A stretch of DNA of 64,000 nucleotides from JAFDVL01 sp963794955 (GCA_963794955.1 CAWCGF010000004.1:62001-126000); one strand, 5' to 3'; shown: positions 44,595 through 54,120, numbered from the stretch's first letter. The notes: generated by a model from the sequence alone, not told the origin. Numbers and translations: made by a program.

Positions 44595-44623
44595 GTAGTG
44601 AATTTCTTTTTCTGGAAAGCTAT

Positions 44624-47350
44624 ATGCCGAACGCAAATGTTATCTTTCTGCCGTGGGCGCGACAGGGCGCGGCGGCGAACATTCAGGCGACAGACACGCT
44701 GACCGCGAACCAATCCAGCCGCGTTGCCTTGCCCGTGCAGTTTCAACTGAATAACCAACCTGTGACGATGCCGGTGCGACTGTTTGGCTCCAGTGAAGTG
44801 ACCAGCATTGATTCGCATCAGGTCGTTCGCACCGATCCGCGCAATGGCACAGTGGATTTCGAGCCGAATTATTTCGCGGCGATAGAATTTGATCGGCCTG
44901 ATTTTCCGTGGCTGTTTACGCCTGCGAAAGCCGATGCCGAAGGACGCTTGCGCCCGTGGCTCTGCCTGATCGTAGTGAAAAAACAGACAGGCGTGACGCT
45001 GCGCACGGATCGTACGTTGCCACAGCCGGTGCTGGAAATTGTCTCGCCTGCAAAACCTGCCGATGAACTGCCTGACTTGTCGGAATCGTGGGCGTGGGCG
45101 CATACACAACTTGCCAGCCAGGTAAATGCTACGCCTGCCGAATTGACGGACATCCTAAACAAACGGCCTGAGCTGTCAGTCGCGCGGTTGCTCTGTCCAC
45201 GCAGACTGCAACCATCAACAGAATATATCGCCTGTGTCGTTCCGGCCTTTGAGCTTGGACGCAAGGCAGGACTCAATTTACCGATCACGTCTGCGGAAGA
45301 AGCGAAACTTGATCCCGCGTGGTTGTCTGGCGCGCAGGCTCCGGCCAACGTCAAGCTGCCGGTGTATTTTCACTGGGAATTTCGCACTGCCGTTGAGGGA
45401 GATTTTGAATCGTTGGTGACGTTGCTGGAAGCGCGTGCGATTCCGCCCGAAGTCGGGAAACGCCCGATGGATATTAGTCATCCAGGCTTCCCCGCTCCAA
45501 ATGGCGTAACGCTCGGCTTAGAGGGCGCGTTGCAACCGCTCAACGCGACGCCCACAGATTGGCCAGCGAATCAGCGGCAGGCATTTCAAGGCGAACTCAA
45601 AAAAATCATCAATGCTCCCGACCAGACGCCCACCGATGCGAACAGCACGCCGTTGCTCGCGCCGCCGCTTTACGGTCGCTGGTACGCGGCCCGCAATCAG
45701 GTGGGCATTCCCGTGCCAACGTGGCTGGACGATTTGAACCTTGATCCGCGCCATCGCGTGACCGCAGGCGTTGGCACGCAGGTCATTCAGGAACAGCAGG
45801 AACAGTTGATGGCTTCGGCGTGGGAGCAGTTGGGCGAAATCGAACGCGCTAATCAACGCCTGCGACAAGCGCAATTGAGCGTAGCGGTCAATGCTAGTTT
45901 GCACGTGCGCGTTTTCAGTCGCCTGTCGCAAGACGCGTTGTTTCAGGTGGTTGCTCCGGCACAGGCGCGCTTGGCGTGGCCGGAGGCTGCGGCACCGACT
46001 GTCAAAATGACTTTGCAACAACGCATCAATAATACTGCCGTGCCGATGCAGGCTGTCTCGTCCCCGCTTCGCCGATTAGCCCGCCCACGCGGTGTCATCA
46101 GTCGGCGCGTCGTCACCCAGGGCGGCGTTCGCACGGGCGCGCTGGTCAGCAAGCTGAATATTCAAATCATCGCCAAGACGCTGCCAAATCCAACTGGTTT
46201 GGTGACGTTCAATCAGGTCTCAGAAAGCGTCGCAAATCTTTCGCCGACCGTTCGTTATCAAAATGGAACGGAAAGGGCCGTCAGCCTAATGCGAGGCCGT
46301 CGGCTCTTTAGAATTCTGCCCGAAGGCGAACCGATGCCGAATGTCACAGCACGTATCGCCGGGCCTGACAGCGCGGACGCCGCCCGGTTTCGTCAGGCAG
46401 CGATTGCCCATCTGGCCAAAGTCAATCCGGGCAAAATCGGCTTTATCTTTGCTCAACGCGCTTCCCTGCCGACAACAAATGTTCAGACCGCCCTGCTGGG
46501 GCGACTCAATCCAGCACTAACGATCAAAGCGCGAACGCGCGCGTCTATCCCAAACATTGACAATCAGCCGCCACAGGTGGATCCGTTGGAGCCGATCATG
46601 GCAGCGCCTGAATTTCCGCAACCGATGTACGAGGCATTGCGCGACTTGTCACAGGATTTCATGTTGCCGGGGCTACAGTTCATTCCGCCGAACACCGTCA
46701 CGTTGCTGAAAACCAATCCCACTTTTATCGAAGCTTTTTTGGTTGGACTCAACACGGAAATGGCGCGCGAATTATTGTGGCGCGACTTTCCGACCGATCA
46801 GCGCGGCACCTACTTCCGCCAGTTTTGGGATACAAGTGCAAGTGCAGTGCAACAATCGGACATTGGCCTTATTCACGGTTGGGGAACCAAACGACTTGGC
46901 AGCAATGTCATTAGTGGCGGCGTAGACAATCAGTTGGTCTTGTTGATTCGCGGCGAACTCTTGCGACGTTACCCAACGGCGGTGATTTATGCGGCCAAGG
47001 CGGTGATGAACAATGGCAGACGCGTGCCCGGCACCGAAGAACGTTATCCGCTCTTTCGCGGCACACTGCAACCGGACATAACATTCATTGGCTTCAATTT
47101 GCTGCGTGCTGAAGCCGTCGCCCATCCCGGCTGGTTCTTTGTGATTCAGGAACAACCGACGGAACCGCGCTTCGGCTTTGATGTTGGCACAGATTTCGGC
47201 GCAGCTTGGCATGTTTCCGTCAAGACTGCGCCGCCTGCTTCGTTAAGCATTCCGGCGAATGCACGCTGGGGCAAGAATTCCGCGCACATGGCCTTCATCA
47301 CGCGACAACAGCCTGTGCGCATTGCGATTCACGCCACGAAAATGGTCTAA
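44624..47350 (+). CDS. Uncharacterised 908-residue protein of the large-gene cluster
   Basis: I do not recognise a named family. No signal peptide or membrane helix is visible. Stretches with strong family-like character: GRLRPWLCLIVVKKQTGVTL (about 109-128), ELLWRDFPTDQRGTYFRQFW (about 716-735), and a C-terminal block GFDVGTDFGAAWHVSVKTAP with FITRQQPVRIAIHATKMV. The middle contains helical segments and a basic Arg/Pro-rich part (RRLARPRGVISRRVVTQGG, about 484-502). The sequence reads as a conserved, folded multi-domain cytoplasmic protein. It lies between the DUF6603-like and 1478-residue genes, all plus strand. Ribosome site weak (GGAAAG), so coupling or leader effects may matter. Confidence 0.8.
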   Translation: MPNANVIFLPWARQGAAANIQATDTLTANQSSRVALPVQFQLNNQPVTMPVRLFGSSEVTSIDSHQVVRTDPRNGTVDFEPNYFAAIEFDRPDFPWLFTPAKADAEGRLRPWLCLIVVKKQTGVTLRTDRTLPQPVLEIVSPAKPADELPDLSESWAWAHTQLASQVNATPAELTDILNKRPELSVARLLCPRRLQPSTEYIACVVPAFELGRKAGLNLPITSAEEAKLDPAWLSGAQAPANVKLPVYFHWEFRTAVEGDFESLVTLLEARAIPPEVGKRPMDISHPGFPAPNGVTLGLEGALQPLNATPTDWPANQRQAFQGELKKIINAPDQTPTDANSTPLLAPPLYGRWYAARNQVGIPVPTWLDDLNLDPRHRVTAGVGTQVIQEQQEQLMASAWEQLGEIERANQRLRQAQLSVAVNASLHVRVFSRLSQDALFQVVAPAQARLAWPEAAAPTVKMTLQQRINNTAVPMQAVSSPLRRLARPRGVISRRVVTQGGVRTGALVSKLNIQIIAKTLPNPTGLVTFNQVSESVANLSPTVRYQNGTERAVSLMRGRRLFRILPEGEPMPNVTARIAGPDSADAARFRQAAIAHLAKVNPGKIGFIFAQRASLPTTNVQTALLGRLNPALTIKARTRASIPNIDNQPPQVDPLEPIMAAPEFPQPMYEALRDLSQDFMLPGLQFIPPNTVTLLKTNPTFIEAFLVGLNTEMARELLWRDFPTDQRGTYFRQFWDTSASAVQQSDIGLIHGWGTKRLGSNVISGGVDNQLVLLIRGELLRRYPTAVIYAAKAVMNNGRRVPGTEERYPLFRGTLQPDITFIGFNLLRAEAVAHPGWFFVIQEQPTEPRFGFDVGTDFGAAWHVSVKTAPPASLSIPANARWGKNSAHMAFITRQQPVRIAIHATKMV

Positions 47351-47362
47351 AGGAAAAAACAG

Positions 47363-47463
47363 AGCAAAAGGCGAAAGGCACGGAAATCAAAAGTTAAAAG
47401 GTCGGCACTTGATTTCAGAAATTCAGAAAAGGCTTTGCTTCCGAATCCCCCTTTTGCCTTTTG
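47363..47463. repeat. Inverted repeat, copy of the 40781 element in reverse
   Basis: CAAAAGGCGAAAGG (47365-47378) pairs with CCTTTTGCCTTTTG (47450-47463), one mismatch. The internal segment 47404-47446 is the reverse complement of 40802-40844 (40 of 43). Lies between the 908- and 1478-residue genes. Confidence 0.85.
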
Positions 47464-47493
47464 AGATTTGCTTTTTGATTTCTTACAAAGTCT

Positions 47494-50400
47494 ATGTTCA
47501 ATCATCGAATCTCGCCACCACCTGTGTTTGCCACTGTTCCGCCGCCAGAGATGAATGTGCAACTGATTGCCTCGGATCGGCCTTTGGCGTTGTTTCCCGT
47601 GCGATTGGAAACCCGTTTCTTTGCGCAACCGGATGGCAATTTTGAATTGCGGGTGCGCGTGTATCCCGATCAGATTCACCTCGATTCACACGAACCGGAA
47701 TTGACGGCGCAGGAAAAACTCTGGGGCGAACATTTTTGGGAACACCTGTGGCGGGCGGGCAATGATGAAGAGGCGCGCAAACGGGCCTGGCAACAACTGG
47801 TCGAACGTTTTGACGCCAACCGTGCGGCGTGGATTGCGCGCATGCTGAAGCCGCTCAATTCTGAGGAGCGTCCGACAACGCCTGTTCCCGCCCATCAACC
47901 GTTGCCGAAGCCGATCCGCTTTCCTATCCCGGCGCTCAAACTAGATAACGAATCGTGGTCGCGGGCACCGCTCGCGCGTGCTTTGCCGGATCGCTGGGTC
48001 GCAGTTGCCTATTCGCGTGGCGTGCTCGTCACCACCATTTTCGGCAAAGATATTCCTGATCCACTAGCGGCTGGCCCCAATCCCAAAATCGAAGTTAATC
48101 TCCCCGATGATCAGCTTGCCCTAGACGATGGCATGAAATGGATGGTGGATTTCGATGAAGCCGAAAAGGTCGGGATGGGATTACGGCTCAAGCTCAGCAA
48201 GGATGTTGCCACTGCTGGTTTGGATTTGCTGTTGGTGCTGGGTGTCAAAACGAAAAGCAACGGCGAAGAATCTGCCAAACGCCTCAGCGATTTGTTCGAC
48301 GCGCATCATTATACCGATGGCCTGGGCTTCGTGTTGCACGGCACACCTTCCAACAACACGGCGGAAGCCCCCTCCGGTTTCAGTTCCCGCGATCCCGGTC
48401 AGGAATTGAGTTATGCGGCGGAACAAAACACAATGGCGTTTCAACCAGGCGATGGATCAAACGGCGATTCATTGACCGCTGCGTTGGGGGTGCAACGCGA
48501 CCTTGCCACAAAGTCGTTCGGCAACTTAGCCAACGCCAATGCCAAAGAACAACTCGAGGCGCGACAGATGAACACGGCGCTCTGGGCGGCGACCTGGGGT
48601 TATTACCTGCAACATCTGATCGGTATTGAAAACACGGGGCTGACGCTGGAGGATATTGGCTGGACGCGCGATCATTTCACCCAATTTGTGCGCGCTGCCG
48701 GGCCATTGCCCCTGCTCAGAATCGGCAAACAGCCTTACGGGATTTTACCCGTAACTTCGCTGGATAACTGGACGCCGAAAGCAGGCGAAGAAGCACAGCA
48801 CGCGCGCGACCTGGCGTTGAAATCGTGGCTCATGAAATTGCGGGATCGCGTTTGGCGACCGAATCTGGCGGAAGTCCCGCGCCTGGGCCGTAGTGCTGAC
48901 CCTGATCGTGATTTGGCGGAAGTGATGCGTACCGATGGCATGTCATCCAGCTATACCGTGCGCTCTTTAATGGGGCGACATTACCTGCAACATCTGTGGG
49001 CGTTTCTTGGCTTCGAGATGGATAATCCGCAATGGTGGGCGAAGCAGGAACAATTGACCGGCATCATGCTGCGGACGCTGGAAGCGAGGTTTACCCCGCG
49101 ATTGGCGCGCGCGGCCTATGGACATCAGGTTTCGTTATTGAAATCACCGTTGGTGCAAGCGGGCGCAGTATCGGAAACAACGCCGCTCGCACCAAATTAC
49201 ATTCAGGTCTTACTCACCGCACAAAAGCTCAGCGACATTCAGACAGAACCTGCTGCTGCCATCAGCTTGTTACAAACTTTGCTGCGACATTCGATGCTGC
49301 TGGAGTTGGGGAATGCCGCAGCCCATATTCTCTTCAAAAATGGCACAGCACTGCCAATCCTTTTTAAGGATCAGGAACTTATAGACGTACAAGCGCAATC
49401 CAGCGAAATGCCAACCTATTCGTGGCAACTCAAGCGCGTTGTTCCGGCGGTCACAGGCACACTGACGCTCGGTGAACATTTACTAAAATTGAACTCGTTT
49501 CAGGACGCAAGCGTTGCCCCGCTCGGCGACTTTCGCAGCAGCCTGAAACACCTCTCCACGCTCAGCACGGGCCGGCTGGAGCGCTTGTTGGCAGGCACGC
49601 TCGACCTTTGCACGCATCGGCTGGATGCCTGGATCACATCGTTTGCAACGAAGCGATTGAGCATAATGCGCAAGGCCAACCCGACCGGGATTTCTTTTGG
49701 CGGTTACGGCTGGGTGGAGAACCTGAAGATTGCGCCAACACGACCTGTCGTGACGCCTCCGGTTGGCGAACAAGCTCCGATTGTGCAAGTGCCGGATGAT
49801 CCGGGCTTTGTCCATACGCCTTCGCTCACGCAGGCTGCGACCGTGGCGCTGTTGCGCAATGGTCATCTGACGCATTCAACCCCGGCAGTACGCGATTTGC
49901 TGGCGCTTGATCTTTCCTCCGAACGGGTGCGGTTGGCCAAGTGGCTGCTGGATGGAGTGCGACAAGGGCAACCGCTCGGTGCGCTGCTCGGCTACCGCTT
50001 TGAGCGACGCTTGCACGAAGTAAAACTGGATCGCTTCATCAAGCCGTTCCGCGACCTTGCACCTCTCGTTGCAAAAAAGCTGGAGCAAACGGATTTGCCC
50101 GTCGAATCCATCGCAGCCAACAATGTCGTGGATGGCTTAAAGCTGCGCCAGCTTTGGAAAGAAAAAGGCGCGGCAATCTTCGCGGGTCGCCCCCTGCCAC
50201 AGCCAACGATGGGCGCAGTCTTTCAAACCACGGTTGCGGAACTGAATGCGCTGGATGAGGCCGTAGATGCGGTCAGCGATGCCGTCGTCGCCGAAAGCGT
50301 CTATCAAGTTGTGCGTGGCAACACCGCGCGCGCCGCCAGCACAGTTGATGCTATCGCGCGCGGTGAAGCGCCTCCGCCGGAATTGGAAGTTGTAAAAACG

Positions 50401-51930
50401 CCGCGCAGCGGCATTGCGTTAACGCATCGCCTGGTGACGCTGTTCAGCGGTGACGCGCCGCCGACACCGGGCTGGTCAAATCCGGCAGCATCGCCACGCG
50501 CCAATGCGGATCGCCACCTGAACGCCTGGGCAGCACGCTTGCTCGGCTCCTCGGCAAAAGTTCGCTGTTTGGTCGAACGACTGGAACCAGAAACCGGTCG
50601 TGTACTGGAAACCAAAGAACTTAAGCTCAGTGAACTGGCGTTGGCTCCGCTCGATTTTGTTTATGCCATCGAGGGTGGTAGTGGCGGCCAGCAATCCGAA
50701 ATCGAACAGCGAATCCTGTACACGATCACGCGCAAAGCAGGTGGATTTGCGCCTAATTCTTTACTGCGCCTGAATCCGCATCGGCAGTCCAACTGGGCCT
50801 TGACGGATTTGAGCTACAGCGAATTCATTGAACTGGTGCGAACCGCGCGTAAAACCATCACAAGTGCGCGGGCACTGGATGCCAGCGATTTGAACTTGCC
50901 GGAACGCAATCAAGCGATTGGCATCAACATCGCCGAGCTTGAAACACGTGCCAACCAAGCGGAACAATCTTTCAGACGCGCACATACAACGTTGCAAGCG
51001 CTACTTGTTACGCCGGACGCTGCCAACCTGGAAGCATTGCGGGCGGCATTGCTAAGCCTGGCGAGTTTCGGCATTGCGAGCACCGTACCGCTGTCGTATG
51101 TAGGAAACACGGCGGCGGACCGGGAGGTATTGTTGCTTCAAGCCCACTCGACGAGCAAAGAAACTACGCAACGCATCGAACAGTTGACGGCGCTCCGCAA
51201 TGCCGCTAATGCGAACGCGACGATTGAAGACAAACGCAGCCTGCAACTGGAACGATTCCGCGTAATCTTTGGCAACGCCTTTGTCGTACTGCTGCGCTTT
51301 ACGCCCGACAACGTAGCCGAACTTGGGCAAGCGTTTGCCGACAGCACCAAAGTGCAGGATAACGATCCGCTAGCAGTTTTCACGTGGTTTCAGCGGGCCG
51401 CGCGGGTGCGCGATGGCGTTGCCAAACTGGAGGCAACGCTGCGTTATGCGGAAGCTTTGCAGACCGGGGAGAAGCTAAAATTGAGCGTCGGGCAATTGCC
51501 ATTTCAAGCCAATGATCGCTGGGTGGGCCTGCCGCTGAAAGATGGAAAGCCCATTTTGGGCGGGCGTCTTTCGCTGGTGGTGCAAGCAACCAACGCAATT
51601 AACTTTCAGCAACCGTTAGCCGGGTTGTTGCTGGATGACTGGGTTGAGATCATTCCGAATTCGAAGGAAACAACGGGCATTACGTTTCAATACAATCCGC
51701 CCAATGCCTTTGCGCCGCAATCCATTTTGCTGGCGGTGCCGCCTGTACCAGACAAAACGTGGACTGTCGGCGACTTGCTGCGCGTGCTACTTGAAACAAT
51801 TGATCTAGCCAAACTGCGCGCGGTGGATGCCGAAGCACTAAATGAAATCGGGCATTACTTGCCTGCACTTTATTTCGGCTTCAATGCGAACGGTGACACT
51901 GTCTCGACCGATTTCACGAAGCTGACATAG
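47494..51930 (+). CDS. Uncharacterised 1478-residue protein of the large-gene cluster
   Basis: The largest product here, of no family I recognise. No export signal. Notable segments: LIASDRPLALFPVRLETRFF near the N-terminus, DNESWSRAPLARALPDRWVA, NTALWAATWGYYLQHLIG (about 359-376), LPLLRIGKQPYGILPVTSLD (about 404-423), RSLMGRHYLQHLWAFLGFEM, and NFQQPLAGLLLDDWVEIIPN near the C-terminus. Long helical stretches lie at 1130-1340 (ELETRANQAEQSFRRAHTTL). The VRLETRF/GKQPYGILP blocks feel strongly conserved, as in a structural or assembly component. Same operon as its neighbours by orientation. Confidence 0.8.
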   Translation: MFNHRISPPPVFATVPPPEMNVQLIASDRPLALFPVRLETRFFAQPDGNFELRVRVYPDQIHLDSHEPELTAQEKLWGEHFWEHLWRAGNDEEARKRAWQQLVERFDANRAAWIARMLKPLNSEERPTTPVPAHQPLPKPIRFPIPALKLDNESWSRAPLARALPDRWVAVAYSRGVLVTTIFGKDIPDPLAAGPNPKIEVNLPDDQLALDDGMKWMVDFDEAEKVGMGLRLKLSKDVATAGLDLLLVLGVKTKSNGEESAKRLSDLFDAHHYTDGLGFVLHGTPSNNTAEAPSGFSSRDPGQELSYAAEQNTMAFQPGDGSNGDSLTAALGVQRDLATKSFGNLANANAKEQLEARQMNTALWAATWGYYLQHLIGIENTGLTLEDIGWTRDHFTQFVRAAGPLPLLRIGKQPYGILPVTSLDNWTPKAGEEAQHARDLALKSWLMKLRDRVWRPNLAEVPRLGRSADPDRDLAEVMRTDGMSSSYTVRSLMGRHYLQHLWAFLGFEMDNPQWWAKQEQLTGIMLRTLEARFTPRLARAAYGHQVSLLKSPLVQAGAVSETTPLAPNYIQVLLTAQKLSDIQTEPAAAISLLQTLLRHSMLLELGNAAAHILFKNGTALPILFKDQELIDVQAQSSEMPTYSWQLKRVVPAVTGTLTLGEHLLKLNSFQDASVAPLGDFRSSLKHLSTLSTGRLERLLAGTLDLCTHRLDAWITSFATKRLSIMRKANPTGISFGGYGWVENLKIAPTRPVVTPPVGEQAPIVQVPDDPGFVHTPSLTQAATVALLRNGHLTHSTPAVRDLLALDLSSERVRLAKWLLDGVRQGQPLGALLGYRFERRLHEVKLDRFIKPFRDLAPLVAKKLEQTDLPVESIAANNVVDGLKLRQLWKEKGAAIFAGRPLPQPTMGAVFQTTVAELNALDEAVDAVSDAVVAESVYQVVRGNTARAASTVDAIARGEAPPPELEVVKTPRSGIALTHRLVTLFSGDAPPTPGWSNPAASPRANADRHLNAWAARLLGSSAKVRCLVERLEPETGRVLETKELKLSELALAPLDFVYAIEGGSGGQQSEIEQRILYTITRKAGGFAPNSLLRLNPHRQSNWALTDLSYSEFIELVRTARKTITSARALDASDLNLPERNQAIGINIAELETRANQAEQSFRRAHTTLQALLVTPDAANLEALRAALLSLASFGIASTVPLSYVGNTAADREVLLLQAHSTSKETTQRIEQLTALRNAANANATIEDKRSLQLERFRVIFGNAFVVLLRFTPDNVAELGQAFADSTKVQDNDPLAVFTWFQRAARVRDGVAKLEATLRYAEALQTGEKLKLSVGQLPFQANDRWVGLPLKDGKPILGGRLSLVVQATNAINFQQPLAGLLLDDWVEIIPNSKETTGITFQYNPPNAFAPQSILLAVPPVPDKTWTVGDLLRVLLETIDLAKLRAVDAEALNEIGHYLPALYFGFNANGDTVSTDFTKLT

Positions 51931-51932
51931 AG

Positions 51933-52015
51933 GTAGAGCAAACTTTCCAGTTTGCGCAGGCTTTATCTGGGAGTCGCTTGGGGAGAACATGAGCAAACTG
52001 GAAAGTTTGCTCTAC
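51933..52015. repeat. Perfect 23-bp-arm inverted repeat, CAAACTTTCC family with shared loop
   Basis: GTAGAGCAAACTTTCCAGTT plus TGC (51933-51955) is mirrored at 51993-52015. The loop holds TATCTGGGAGTCGCTTGGG (51964-51982), 17 of 19 bases equal to the loop at 25660-25678. Lies between the 1478- and 584-residue genes. Confidence 0.92.
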
Positions 52016-52029
52016 AAAGGAAAATCTTT

Positions 52030-53784
52030 ATGCCTTCGATTACCAGTTGGACGCGTTTGGAACCGCATTGCCGCAACGCGGAAATGGACACCAGCGTACA
52101 AGCCAGAGTGTATGACCCGCTGTGGATGATGGCGCGGCAATGGCAGGTCGGCGAATTTCAAGGCGAAGATAGCGGCACGCCTGCGATGGCGCGGCTGCGC
52201 GCGGAATCTGCGCAGTTGACGCGCTACTATTCCGGCGCGATTGCCCCCAACACCAGAGCCAATGCGCCGCTGTACGATGGTAGCCGTGTGCCGCTCGAAA
52301 CCTTAGTGGAGCGAGAAACGATTCGTCCCGCCAGCAACCAAATTGCCCCGCTGGAAAAGCTGCGCCTGGCGGCGGAATCGGGGCAACACTTCCTGCGCCT
52401 GCTGGAACAACAAACGCTCGCGCGCAATTACCGCGAAGCCTTCCTGCGCGTTTACCCCTTTCCTGCTCTGACAACCGAACAGCGCGCCACGCTCGACAGC
52501 GATAGCCGCAGCTTTCTGGAGTTGATGATGCCGCGTGTGCCTGACGGTCGGCGACTCGCTGCGGCCTTTCGTACTTCAGGGAACAGCAATATGGTGATTG
52601 ATCCCGCACTGCAAATCGCGCCTGCTGATGTAGCCGAAGTCGAGAAAGCGGCGCGGCTCTGGCTGCAATGGCTCGAAACGCTGTTCAGCGAACCCGTTGC
52701 CGTTAATCCGTCGTGGCTGCCGGAACGGATGGAATATGGATTTTCGGTAGGAACGCGCCTGAGCGATGGCGAGCGCATCTTAACGGCGCAGGAATATTTT
52801 GACGGGTCGTTGGATTGGTTCGCCTTTGATGTCAATGCGGAAGTCACGCTTGGGGGCGCAGCCGACAAGGCTGTAACAGAAATCACGCGCACGACTATTC
52901 CGGCTCCGGTCAGCTTTCGCGGCGCGCCTGCGCTTCGCTTTTGGGAATTTGAAGATGCGCAAGTTGATTATAGCGCCATCCAAACCGGCCCGACGGATTT
53001 GCCGCATTTGCTGTTGATCGAATTCGCCAACAGCTACGGCAACGATTGGTTTGTAATTCCCGTTGAATTAGAAGTCGGCACACTTTGCCGCACGCGCTCA
53101 CTGGTTGTCACGGATACCTTCGGCGTCCGCACGCTGATTAAGCCAAACAGTGAATCCGGCGCACCACATTCGCTCTGGCGCATGTATCAGAATTCATTTT
53201 TGCGCGGCAGCGGCATCACGTCACCTGCCTCGAATCAGTTTTTCCTGCCGCCGACTATCGTAAAAAATATCGAAGGCAAGCCTCTCGAAGAAGTTTTATT
53301 CCTGCGCGATGAAATGGCCAATCTGGCCTGGGGCGTTGAGCGCGTCACTGAAAGTCCGATGGAGCAACCGTTGAATAGCTATGAAGCCGAACAACAACGT
53401 GGAGCTGAAACGAATACAACCATTCCGCCCGCTTCCGAAGTTCCAGTGTACCGCTTGGCCACCACCGTCCCGAACTACTGGGTTCCGCTCATGCCGATGC
53501 AGATTGATGCAACCACACAAGCCATTCGGTTGGTACGCGGCGCAGTGCTCAAGCCCGATGGCTCGCAACAAATCGTCACGGCCAAAGGGCGCATTCTGAA
53601 TCCCGACCCGCAACAGCGGCTGGCCATCTTTGAAGAAGAAGTGCCGCGTGAAGGTGTGCGGGTTACGCGCAATTATCAGATGACGCGGTGGCTGGATGGC
53701 TCGACCCATCTTTGGGTGGGAAGGCGCAAAGAAATCGGACGCGGCGAAGGCTCCAGCGGTTTACGCTTTGACACCGCCGAATGA
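52030..53784 (+). CDS. Uncharacterised 584-residue protein closing the cluster
   Basis: I place the start at ATG 52030 (MPSITSWTRLEPHCRNAEMD), after the hairpin, since the longer frame runs through that repeat. No signal peptide. Motif-like blocks: QARVYDPLWMMARQWQVGEF (24-43) then QGEDSGTPAMARLRAE, LDWFAFDVNAEVTLGG, RGAPALRFWEFEDAQVDYSA, and LLLIEFANSYGNDWFVIPVE. The last third contains LPPTIVKNIEGKPLEEVLFL and VGRRKEIGRGEGSSGLRFDT at the C-terminus. Function unknown. Its dense conserved-looking Trp/Gly motifs and constant company with the other large genes suggest a component of the same assembly. Confidence 0.8.
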   Translation: MPSITSWTRLEPHCRNAEMDTSVQARVYDPLWMMARQWQVGEFQGEDSGTPAMARLRAESAQLTRYYSGAIAPNTRANAPLYDGSRVPLETLVERETIRPASNQIAPLEKLRLAAESGQHFLRLLEQQTLARNYREAFLRVYPFPALTTEQRATLDSDSRSFLELMMPRVPDGRRLAAAFRTSGNSNMVIDPALQIAPADVAEVEKAARLWLQWLETLFSEPVAVNPSWLPERMEYGFSVGTRLSDGERILTAQEYFDGSLDWFAFDVNAEVTLGGAADKAVTEITRTTIPAPVSFRGAPALRFWEFEDAQVDYSAIQTGPTDLPHLLLIEFANSYGNDWFVIPVELEVGTLCRTRSLVVTDTFGVRTLIKPNSESGAPHSLWRMYQNSFLRGSGITSPASNQFFLPPTIVKNIEGKPLEEVLFLRDEMANLAWGVERVTESPMEQPLNSYEAEQQRGAETNTTIPPASEVPVYRLATTVPNYWVPLMPMQIDATTQAIRLVRGAVLKPDGSQQIVTAKGRILNPDPQQRLAIFEEEVPREGVRVTRNYQMTRWLDGSTHLWVGRRKEIGRGEGSSGLRFDTAE

Positions 53785-53813
53785 TAGCCAGAGGGAACCA
53801 CTGGGCTTGGCTT

Positions 53814-54120
53814 TTAATGCTCCTTCGGGTGCCTGTCAAAGACCGGCTTCGCTCCGTCGTCGCAGACCCAGACAATGATGCAAGTGCGGTTGCGCAGTTT
53901 GCCGGGCGCACTTTCGCTTCGTTTCCAGTCTGCGGCGTTGAACTCCTCGCCGCACAGCAGGAACCATTTTTCGCCTTTTTCAGAAGCTTCCCATTGCAAG
54001 GTGAAAGTTTCCGTCGTCTACTCATCATTACGAACGCGGAGAATGATGTTCTTTTTGCCATGCTGGTAGGCAAGGACGCGCCCATGAAACAATGTCAGAT
54101 GGTCGCGGGAGCATTTGCGC
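53814..54120 (-). pseudogene. Antisense gene fragment with an in-frame stop
   Basis: On the minus strand one frame reads LFHGRVLAYQHGKKNIILRV RNDE, then TAG at 54018-54020, then TTETFTLQWEASEKGEKWFL and on to VFDRHPKEH and a TAA at 53814. Both parts have protein-like composition, unlike the other frames here. No start is evident upstream. It looks like a short gene disabled by a nonsense mutation; family unknown. It lies 30 nt beyond the large-gene cluster, opposite in direction. Confidence 0.4.

Noticed and set aside
38197..53784. The giant-gene cluster as a prophage or classical contractile injection system
   Set aside because: No sheath, tube, baseplate spike, terminase, portal, integrase, AAA+ ClpV-like ATPase or lysis gene could be recognised. 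A distant structural relation is not excluded, but nothing in sequence shows it.
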